A stretch of DNA of 64,000 nucleotides from Lingula anatina (taxonomy: Eukaryota > Brachiopoda > Lingulata > Lingulida > Lingulidae). Under the pieces are notes generated by a model, which saw only the letters and a list, made by a program, of their open reading frames with translations, made no database searches and was not told where the DNA came from. The stretch spans positions 1 to 64,000 of the forward strand of contig NW_019776077.1 in the NCBI RefSeq assembly GCF_001039355.2, written 5' to 3'. Positions 12,901 through 23,000 of this stretch are shown one piece after another; position 1 is the first letter of the stretch; each line of letters starts with the position of its first letter. The translations under genes were made by a program, and so were the position numbers.

Positions 12901-15900
12901 TTAACTTTCTTGAAATCTGTTCTATCTTCCACTTCATCATCAGCTTCTCTCTTTCTGCTCTGTGTAGAACTATTGGAGAGGTCACCCTCATCTAACAATT
13001 TTAGTTCAGCCTTGAAAGAAAATCAGTCAGTTGAAATATTTGAATTACACTAGTATCATCATTCCAAAAAACTTTTTATCATGAAGTATTTCCCAGTAAA
13101 TATTTTCAAATGAAAAAAAAAGTGCAAATATCTGCATGTACACACCTTACAAAGTTACACAAACTAAATTAGCTTGTACTGTTCCTTGAATGAATCACAT
13201 TTTAATGTGGCCCTTTCATCAAAATGAAATGCTTTAGATATCAACTGCTGGTAAGTGAGATACTTGCCTTTTTCTTCTCCAAAGCTTTTTCAAGTTCTTC
13301 TTCAATGCTATCCTCATCGCTATTTTCAATATCTACCGACTTTTGAGAAGAGCTGGGTTCAGTGACACCAGTTGACTGAAATCCATGAAGAAACAATGGC
13401 AAATCATGCTCTTCAGTAGAGTCCACAGCACTGCTGTCTTCATACTTCTTATTATAAAACTCAAAATGTGTAAAAACTGGTGCTTCTACAGACTTATGAG
13501 AATCTTCTGGGTCTGTTTCCATAGGGTCTTCAACTTGACTGCTACTATCATCACGTTGTCCCTCTTTTGCACTTTGATCCTGAATTCCATCATCTCTTAA
13601 CCCATCAGTTAATGCACTTGAGACTTCATTTTCATCCCCATTACTACCACTACTTGACACATCTTTTTTATAATAACTTGGTAACTGAGGCCCTTCAAAT
13701 ACGACCCCTATTTGATCAGGCAACTGTGGCCCTTCATACACAACCCCCATTTGATCTGGTAACTGAGGTCCTTCATATACAGTTTCAGTTTGATCAGGTG
13801 ATTGTGGTCCCTGGAACTTAACCTCTCCAGTGTCTGGTAACTGAGGGCCTTCAACAATATCTACCTCTGACGGCATTTCTGGCCCTACTGCTCCTGCAAG
13901 TTCACCTATTTCCTCTTTGAACTTCAGATATTGGTCATCAGAAGATTGTGGGCTTTCGCCTGGAGGTGGGTATTCACCCAGAGATTCTATTTTTTCTTCT
14001 TCATCTTCTTCATTCTCCCCCATTTCAACTCCATCCAAGCCACTAAAAAGTGTGCATAGTCAGTAAAAGATACACATGAAATTAAATCACAGTACAATTT
14101 ATTTCAAATAACATGTTTCCATGAAAGCTGATAGGACATAGACACTGTAGGCTAAAACTGACAAATTACTACTAAATCATGAATGTACATAGGTTATAAG
14201 ATAAGATAATAATATGTTGTCATACTAATGCATATACAATTGCAAGTATAAGATGAAAATTAATGTACACTCTTTGTCAAGTTTCATTTTTACAATCAAA
14301 TGAACTTTTCTACTACATAAATCATCTTAGTTAAGCACTTACTTCCCATGTGCTGGTTTTCCACTTCTCTTCATGTCTGTTGCCTGTGCACTGTTATGCC
14401 CTGGAAAATGCTGCTCACTGGCTACCATGCCATGCTTACTGCCCACACTTTGATTACTGCCTCCTTTCTCAGTCTGATTGTTATCCCCTCCCATGCCCGG
14501 TACAATCTCTTGCTTTATCTCCAATGCACTGTCCAGTCCCATGGCTTGTCTAAAAATCAAGGCTTCTTGGTGCTGTTTCAGTAGTATTAGATATTGTTCA
14601 TATTCAGCTGGCATCTCCCACTGTACTTCATTAGTAACAGTATGCCAGTAGTAATAATGCTGTGTGTTGTCATCATAGCAATGTTGCCATAGTGTTGTGG
14701 GTTCCTCTGCAAACAACATATAACATTATAGATAACATACAGGTGCCCATTTGTGCAGTAAAATATGCTGGTGTTCCTCCAAATTATGCAAACTGAAATC
14801 ATCTTATTTGAATCTTTTGCTGTATCAGTGTGTTTCAAGGTTCGCCTTTTCATGCGAAATTAATAGTTCTTCCCTTTTCCTCCATCTGTGAAATCCATTT
14901 TCATTTAAAAGGCAAAAAAGGCAATTTACATTTTANTAATTAAATCACAGTACAATTTATTTCAAATAACGTTTCCATGAAAACTGATAGGACATAGACA
15001 CTGTAGGCTAAAACTGACAAATCACTACTAAATCATGAATGTACATAGGTTATAAGATAAGATAATAATATGTTGTCATACTAATGCATATACAATTGCA
15101 AGTATAAGATGAAAATTAATGTACACTCTTTGTCAAGTTTCATTTTTACAATCACATGAACTTTTCTACTACATAAATCATCTTAGTTAAGCACTTACTT
15201 CCCATGTGCTGGTTTTCCACTTCTCTTCATGTCTGTTGCCTGTGCACTGTTATGTCCTGGAAAATGCTGCTCATTGGCTACCATGCCATGCTTACTGCCC
15301 ACACTTTGATTACTGCCTCCTTTCTCAGTCTGATTGTTATCCCCTCCCATGCCCGGTACAATCTCTTGCTTTATCTCCAATGCACTGTCCAGTCCCATGG
15401 CTTGTCTAAAAATCAAGGCTTCTTGGTGCTGTTTCAGTAGTATCAGATATTGTTCATATTCAGCTGGCATCTCCCATTGCACTTCATTAGTAACAGTATG
15501 CCAGTAGTAATAATGCTGTGTGTTGTCATCATAGCAATGTTGCCATAGTGTTGTGGGTTCCTCTGCAAACAACAGATAACATTATAGATAACATACAGGT
15601 GCCCATTTGTGCAGTAAAATGTGCTGGTGTTCCTCCAAATTATACAAACTGAAATCATCTTATTTGAATCTTTTGCTGTATCAGTGTGTTTCAAGGTTCG
15701 CCTTTTCATGCGAAATTAATAGTTCTTCCCTTTTCCTCCATCTGTGAAATCCATATTCATTTAAAAGGCAAAAAAGGCAATTTACATTTTAATAATATCA
15801 TCTGTCCACTGATTTTTACAGCAAACAAGAGCTAGAAAAGCACCAAGAGAGCGTAGACCTCTCACAAGAAAACATCATAGATAAAGAATTAAGTTATCTG

Positions 15901-18900
15901 TGAGATAATACACTGTATGATAAATATTGTACCGTAAAATAAATAATAATGACAATTTCTCCAAAGCATCAACTAATTTATCCTTTTTTTGCAAGATTTT
16001 ATACAAAATTCAAAGACATCTTGACTAACTTCCCAGCCATGAAGTCATCATTTATTATCATCATACTACCTGACACAAACGGAACATTTTCCTCTTTTTT
16101 CACTTCTACATGTGGCTGTTGCTGAACACTTTCATCAAGTTCACCACCCTTGTGAAATGTCATTAGTTTCGGCCCCTGGGGGTGTTTTGGAACTTCCTCT
16201 TCTTCATCAGGAGGTGGTGGAGGTGGCGGTTGAGATATTGCATCAATTTCCTATATGGTGGAAAGAAATTAGAATGGCATAGAGAATATATAAATGTAAC
16301 TTGGTACCTAAAGTAAAGTTGATGATTTGTGTGGCTTAAAAATGAATACTATCAAAAATTGAATAATACAAGCAAGACAAGCAATTCAAGTGATGTACAG
16401 CATCAATGCAAAGATGAAAACAGCAGTAGTGAAACATTAAGTATACTTACCGCAAAAAAATTAGCAACCTCGCTGTCTATAACTTTGACCTGTCCATTGG
16501 AGGCTGAAACAGTAAATTATAATAAATAATCATGTATAAAGTATGTTACAAATATTTCATATACCTACTTTTGTGACATGCAGATTCCATATGTCTTTGA
16601 GCAAAGCTTTACAGCGACTTCTGTAGACTGCTTCAACTAACTTAATTGCACACTTAATGCAATAACAGCAACTCAAAATTCAGGATTAATAACAATGGTG
16701 CTAAAACCCATGTAGTCAAATGATCTGGGGCTATAGGGAAGATAAGTTTTATGCTTACCATGTTTTTAACCCCATTTAAAACATTTACTACTACTACTAC
16801 TCCTGAAAGAATGGGCATTTTGTCACCAGAATAAGTTACCTTTTCCAGATGAAGCACCTTCTGAATCACTGCCATCACTGTTATCTTCTTCATCAGAATC
16901 CATGTACTGCCCAAGCAGGCCACTTAGTGGGTTAGCACCTGCAACAGAAACCAGCATAAAATACATCCAATGTCTTCCATAAAAAAACGTGTAACTCAGA
17001 GAGGCATGCATGTCTCTAGGCTCGTTCTGGCAGTATGTCATCTTTGATTAATTTACGGTTAACTATATGATAATGTACTGATATGTAACTAGTATGGAAC
17101 AGAGTAAGGTCATACACTGAGGCAAGGAAGAGTACTCATGATACCTGGGACGTTATACATCTGACATAACTGATATACCCATACCATACCTTTGCTTTTT
17201 GGGCCAGACTTCATCCTTTCTCGATTGTCTTTTCTTCCCATGCACAATTAATTTGTTGGGATTCGATAAAAAGTATATATATCCTGAAAACAAAGATGGT
17301 AAGATGATTTATGTAATCAACGTGAAAGTACACGGGATCGACGATTAAAAATAATAAATACATAAACTGATTCTTACAATATCAGACCGTCAGTCTAACT
17401 CTAAGAGAAAATAAAATAAAATGACTTTCACAGTATTGCATATATACAACCTCTTCAATAAAAAGTTCACCAAGAAGTCTAATACATTAGCAGCTTGTAG
17501 TACAGTGTTCATTCGAAAAAAATAAACGTCTACCAATTTAAACAACGAACACCAAACAGGAACAAAACGAACCGCACACCTTCATGTCTCCATATTGTTC
17601 AATTGCATTTATTAGACATTAGCAAGACACGCCAAATTTGTGCTTGAAACAGGGCGAAACCTGTTCCCGACAATTAAAACAGTGCATAGATTAAAATTTT
17701 AAATATTGCAGTAAATAACTCCATGAGTTCATGATGTTTTATCATTTTTCCTATTGTATAAGATTTCAGGTCTCTCTCTCTCTTTTGGGGGCTTCTCTTT
17801 GATATTTATGCCAATCGCTCTAAAGCGACGTCTATCGGCAATTGTGCTTTGAGAAGAAGCTGTCATTACAAATGATGCTGGAATAGTGTGCAGAAGCCGA
17901 TTTAACATGGATGAAGACTCACTCATTCGACTAGAGCAAGGATNAGTACCGCCAGCGCCTACGCTGGTGGTACAATAATATCATCTGTCCACTGATTTTG
18001 ACAGCAAACAAGAGCTAGAAAAGCATCAAGAGAGCGCAGACCTCTCACAAGAAAACATCATAGATATAGAGTTAAGTTATCTGTGAGATAATACACTGTA
18101 CGATAAATATTGTACCGTAAAATAAATAATAATAACAATTTCCCCAAAGCATCAACTAATTTATCCTTGTTTTGCAAGATTTTATACAAAATTCAAAGAC
18201 ATCTTGACTAACTTCCCAGCCATGAAATAATCATTTATTATCATCATACTACCTGACACAAATGGAACATTTTCCTCTTTTTTCACTTCTACATGTGGCT
18301 GTTGCTGAACACTTTCATCAAGTTCACCACCCTTGTGAAATGTCATTAGTTTCGGCCCCTGGGGGTGTTTTGGAACTTCCTCTTCTTCATCAGGAGGTGG
18401 TGGAGGTGGCGGTTGCGATATTGCATCAATTTCCTATATGGTTGAAAGAAATCAGAATGGCATAGAGAATATCTAAATGTAACTTGGTACCTTGATCAAT
18501 GCACAGATGAAAACAGCAGTAGTAAAAATTAATGTATACTTACGGCAAAAAAATTAGCAACTTCGCTGTCTATAACTTTGACCTGTCCATTGGAGGCTGA
18601 AATAGTAAATTATATTAAACAATCGTTTACACAATATGTTACAAATATTTCATACTCCTACTTTTGTGACATGCAGATTCCTTGTCTTTGAGCTGATTAA
18701 ATGCAAAGCTTTACTTCACCTAACTTTTTAAGTGCACATTTAATGCAATAACAGCAACTCAAGTTCAGGATTGATAACAGTGATTAAAAAAAACTCATGC
18801 AGTCAAATGATCTGGGGCCATAGGGGAGATAAGTTTTATGCTTACCATGTTTTAAACCCCATTTAAAACATTTACTACTACTACTACTACTCCTGAAAGA

Positions 18901-19337
18901 ATGGGCATTTTGTCACAAGAATTAGTTACCTTTTCCAGATGAAGCACCTTCTGAATCACTGCCATCACTGTTATCTTCTTCATCAGAATCCATGTACTGC
19001 CCAAGCAGGCCACTTAGTGGGTTAGCACCTGCAACAGAAACCAGGATAAAATACATCCACTGTCTTTCATAAAAAAGGTGTAACTCAGAGAGAGGCATGT
19101 ATGTCTCTATAGGCTCGTTCTGGCAGTATGTCATCTTTGAGTAATTTACGGTTAACTATATGTACTGATATGTAACTAGTATGGAACAGAGTAAGGTCAT
19201 ACACTGAGGCAAGGAAGAGAACTCATGATACCTGGGACGTTATACATCTGATGTATCTGATATAACTGATATACCCATACCATACCTTTGCTTTTTGGGC
19301 CAGACTTCATCCTTTCTCGATTGTCTTTTCTTCCCAT
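6959..19337 (-). CDS. FNBP4: formin-binding protein 4 (two WW domains, polyproline scaffold)
   Basis: Exons in transcript order: 19337-19286, 19028-18930, 18596-18544, 18433-18253, 15562-15199, 14042-13268, 13010-12864, 12644-12540, 12220-12087, 11059-10870, 8954-8900, 8741-7807, 7522-7344, then a terminal exon. Redundant copies are 17241-17190, 16938-16840, 16503-16451, 16250-16070, 14706-14343, 10614-10481 and 9453-9264. The model gives about 1,100 residues (human about 1,017). Landmarks are start MGRKDNRERMK, acidic YMDSDEEDNSDGSD, WW1 near residues 135-161 (W135, W158, P161), a coil with ERKKAEL-like EKKKAELKLLDEGD, WW2 near 631-654 (GWTCHWDRRYFYMN then ESQWEYP), about 100 residues of proline runs (764-867), and a lysine-rich stretch near 1019-1030. 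The intron after 13268 is GC-AG. The terminal exon is ambiguous: acceptor before 7053 with stop 7034-7032 (ends DVKQKY), or acceptor before 7043 with stop 6961-6959 (ends ENSASEA). FNBP4 binds formin and splicing partners through WW and proline motifs. Confidence 0.9.
9219..12429. repeat. apparent direct duplication 1 (1,605 bp x2 around N at 10824)
   Basis: 9219-10823 and 10825-12429 have a constant offset of 1,606, and I found no difference at any point compared. Both contain the two exons that make FNBP4 WW2. The first copy stops exactly at the N and the second starts exactly after it. This is what an unmerged overlap between neighbouring contigs looks like. Confidence 0.9.
13681..13852 (-). 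repeat. 39-bp in-frame tandem repeat (13-residue EGPQLPDQ repeat) inside FNBP4
   Basis: Within the large acidic FNBP4 exon a 13-residue unit recurs head to tail: EGPQLPDTGEVKF, QGPQSPDQTETVY, EGPQLPDQMGVVY, EGPQLPDQIGVVF, then a partial EGPQLP. The DNA period is 39 bp. I do not know this array from vertebrate FNBP4. It could be a lineage-specific linear-motif array. Confidence 0.85.
14080..15791. repeat. apparent direct duplication 2 (about 855 bp x2 around N at 14936)
   Basis: 14080-14935 and 14938-15791 both carry the FNBP4 WW1 exon. They differ by scattered SNPs and a 2-bp indel (AACATGTTTCC against AACGTTTCC), including a Ser/Asn change in the coding part (HGMVASEQH against HGMVANEQH). 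This is consistent with two alleles placed in series. Confidence 0.88.
17242..17906. promoter_or_regulatory. FNBP4/RIC8 bidirectional promoter interval, redundant allele copy
   Basis: Lies between the start codons of FNBP4 (-, 17241) and RIC8 (+, 17907) in the first copy of duplication 3. It is near-identical to 19338-20008 apart from small indels. Annotate only one of the two. Confidence 0.6.
17907..17943 (+). pseudogene. truncated allelic copy of RIC8 exon 1
   Basis: ATG at 17907 begins the same [12 protein letters not shown] as the complete exon at 20009, but the sequence stops at the N (17944). It is an assembly-truncated duplicate, not a separate gene. Confidence 0.85.
17946..17971. repeat. 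short GC-rich inverted repeat at a contig edge
   Basis: TACCGCCAGCG and CGCTGGTGGTA form an inverted repeat with one mismatch around a 4-nt centre, directly after the N. The other allele has no such sequence at this spot (it reads ATTTTAATAATATC at about 15787). It is probably the end of a transposable element inserted in one haplotype, or contig-end sequence. Confidence 0.5.
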
Positions 19338-20008
19338 GCACAATTAATTTTTTGGGATTCGATAAAAAGTATATATATCCTGAAAACAAAGATGGTAAGA
19401 TGATTTATGTAATCAACGTGAAAGTACACGGGATCGACGAATAAAAAAATAAATACTTAAATTGATTCTTACAATATCAGATCGTCAGTCTAAGAGAAAT
19501 TAAATAAAATGACTTTCACAGTATTGCATATATACAACCTCTTTAATAAAAAGTTCACCAAGAAGTCTAATACATTAGCAGCTTGTACTACAGTGTTCAT
19601 TCGAAAAAAAAAAATAAACGTCCACCAATTTAAACAACGAACACCAAACAGGAACAAAACGAACCGCACACCTTCATGTCTCCATGATATTGTTCAATTG
19701 CATTTATTAGACATTAGCAAGACACGCCAAATTTGTGCTTGAAATAGGGCGAAGCCTGTTCCCGACAATTAAAACAGTGCATAGATTCAAATTTTAAATA
19801 TCGCAGTAAATAACTCCATGAGTTCATGATGTTATATCATTTGTCCTATTGTATAAGATTTCAGGTCTCTCTCTCTCTCTTTTTCTTTGGGGGCTTCTCT
19901 TTGATATTTATGCCAATCGCTCTAAAGCGACGCCTATCGGCAATTGTGCTTTGAGAAGAAGCTGTCATTACAAATGATGCTGGAATAGTGTGCAGAAGCC
20001 GATTTAAC
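19338..20008. promoter_or_regulatory. FNBP4/RIC8 head-to-head promoter interval
   Basis: The 671 bp between the FNBP4 ATG (minus, 19337) and the RIC8 ATG (plus, 20009) must hold both 5' UTRs and both promoters. No obvious TATA box was assigned. A CT-rich run lies at about 19866-19884. Both FNBP4 and RIC8 are broadly expressed genes in other animals, which fits a shared promoter. Confidence 0.6.
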
Positions 20009-23000
20009 ATGGATGAAGACTCACTCATTCGACTAGAGCAAGGGTCAGAGGAAGAGGTTTCTAAAGTGCTTACCCAGTTCAACGCAAAGGTTAGAAATTT
20101 TGTTCCTATGCCATTATCTTCCATCCCTCCTAAACACAATATTGTCCTTTTCCGCTGGCATTGAAATGATTGAATCAATGAACATCATTGCATTAACGAC
20201 CAAGTCTTGTCGAAGTAGCATTGGGGAATTTGTATGTTTGCCATTGTGTAGTGATCATAATCTACAGCATAGAAGTTAGATTATGAATTCTTTCCTACTT
20301 AGATCTAAGTAAGAAATCTTTCATTTTTTTTCAATGTTGAGAAATATTGCCTCACTTGCAACAATCAGACATGCGTTGCCTCTCAACCCCCCCCCCCCAT
20401 CCCACAACGTTTTTCATAAGGAAATGTGTAAAAAGTTAAATGACATGTTGAAGGGTAGTATCATATTAATACAACCATTGTCATATGATTTATTTTTGAA
20501 GAATTCTAAATCTAGATGTGAAAAAGTGGTAAGGGGCTACATTCGAAGACTGTACAGGTATACTTTTATTTGAGGTGTTTTTTAAAGGTTTGAATTGGAA
20601 AAGAATGACAGCTTTGCAGGATGGACATAGAACACATGACTTTGGGACATTTTCAAAATTCGAATAGTGAATCTTTTGCCACACAATCTCCTTTAAAGTG
20701 TGACATATTTGTGTTCTGAAATTATAAATAGTATAGCAGCCTAAGGTTCAAATCTAAAGCTATGTGGGCACTTGAACACACATTTGGATATTTCATGTCT
20801 TTAAAGTAAGTTTATTTCACATGCTTATTACAGGTCAAAGTGACTGGATTAACCTTTTTTTCCACTGGCCCATTTCTGACTCTACTATTATTTGCAGAAA
20901 ATAACATATTTAATATGGAATAGTAAGAAAAAAGAAAAAAAAATAATATAACAGATTCTTTACTAAAGTTGATAGAAATGTCCATGTATGGATTCCTCTA
21001 GTATATCAAGTGAAATGCTTTGTCACTAGTGTAGTAGTGGTTAATGATCATATGTAATCCTTCCCCATGTGAAACAAATTAACTTCTTTCTGCATTCCAC
21101 AAGAACCAAGGTGTAACCAAATGAGAAACACAATCTTCAAGGAAGAATTGATTTTTCCAAGGCCCCAAATTGTTGAACAGTTTGCAGTTCCATTCTCAGC
21201 ATTAGGCTTCTATGGTTATTTCTTAAGTAGCTGAGGGCCTTTGACTTGCCATTTAAGGTGTCTTTTTAGAATCCAAATCATGTTCATTACTGCTGGACAT
21301 TTATAATCTCTTTAGGCTTTCACCCTGAGTTGCTCAGTCGGTGTTAGATGGTATAGGCTGGTTATCAGACAAACTATCCAGGGATGAATTTTTTTCCGAC
21401 TATCTGTGGATTTCTGATTTTTTGGGAGCCAAAAATATCATTGGCAACAAAGAGATTTTTCCAACTATCATCAGATTGTGACTTTTTTGGTAGCCAAAAA
21501 GTCTTGTCCCTGACTTTCACCGATTTTTTTACATACAATTAAGTGAAAATGGTCTGCCTTCATATGACTTTTTCAATCATTTTATGGCTGAATTCATGAC
21601 CATTTTAGACCAGAATTCCTCTGAAATCCCATCATTGGATGACTAACAGAAATATCCACTATCTCTTAAAACCTAGTCAGATGAGTATACAGTTTCAAAT
21701 AGACCTACTCCAATTGAAAATTTCTAATTATCTGACATATAATATATGTATAATATTAACACAGAAAACAATTGACAGTCATCATTTGAAAAAATCTGCA
21801 GACATATGAGCCTGTGCCAGAATGCATTTACCAAATATTTCCCCTTGTTATTTTTTATAACACGTTTTTTTTCATAAAAATGTAACTTGCAAAAAATATT
21901 TCCACATAACCAATAACTTGCAAAGATATTTCTACATAACCAGTCGGAATAAAATGACTTGCATGCACCAATGAAGAGGAAATAATCAATTTTTCTTGTA
22001 TGATTTATGTGGTGTGAAAGAAAGTCACTTTTTGTTGTGTCCAACAACAAAGTAACACAAGACATGGTAAAATATTAGTTAATTACAATAAGTTGGATAA
22101 TGGATAGTAGTTTTAAGTTAATTTCAGTTTTAAAATGAAGCTTGTTGTTCTCATCCAATAATTTATGTCATTATTGCATTTTATTAAAATCTGTATGTAC
22201 TGCTTACTGTTGGATGTTACACTTGACTGATTGAATGTTTGGTTCATAGAATCACTTTGAGGTAAATAACAGGCGTAACTTGCTTATGCCAGGATGTAAA
22301 TCTGTCATAAGAGTTAAAAAAGAGTTAAATTTTGTTAAATATTTTCTCATCAATCTGTTATGAGCAATAGTGTGTCTATAGTAACATCCAGCATCAGCTG
22401 GGTGGCCAAGTTTGTCAATCATTTTCTCTGAAATACTACTTTGACATATTTGCATAGCTTGCAATACACAGAGAACATATTCTGAGTCTTTCAACCAGTA
22501 ACATCCAGGAAGATTATCTATATGTTTGCTAAAATTTTCTGTTTTCAGTGACCAGCCCTGGCACAGTTGCTAGCACAGTTGGGTTGACACATACCTAGTA
22601 TATGTTGTTAAAACTCACCCAGCTAGTTTTTCTCATAACATTTTTTCATCAAAATGTACAATAGATTTGTTATCTCCAAATACGGGGAACATATAATGTA
22701 AACAACAAGACAAATATGTTTTTATGACCTGATCAATGTTTTTTGCAGGACTGTATTATTCAGCTGTATCATATCAACTTGTATGTTATGTTTGATGAAT
22801 AGATGATGACTATTTATTGAGAAGGCTACCAGTTTCTGTTGGCAACATTTTTCATTATCTCTTTATTATTACTTGTATAACTTTTGTTGGAATGTCACTG
22901 TGAATGTAGCCAGTGTTAATTATTTATTGTTTATTTGCTGTGAATAAATGAGGCAGAATTCCTTTAAAATTTAAATCAGAGACAAAGTTGAACTGACCTT

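Larger units (their letters stand above)
15792..20044. repeat. apparent direct duplication 3 (about 2.1 kb x2 around N at 17944)
   Basis: 15792-17943 and about 17970-20044 both contain FNBP4 exons 1-4, the FNBP4/RIC8 promoter interval and the start of RIC8 exon 1. They differ by many SNPs and by an indel of roughly 90 bp: sequence near 16310-16400 is absent between 18490 and 18500. The first copy is cut at the N inside RIC8 codon 13. Confidence 0.88.

Noticed and set aside
9219-20044. Biological tandem duplication or exon shuffling of WW domains
   Set aside because: Each copy pair is broken by an N at or near the junction, and the copies look like identical overlaps or alleles. An assembly artefact explains it better.
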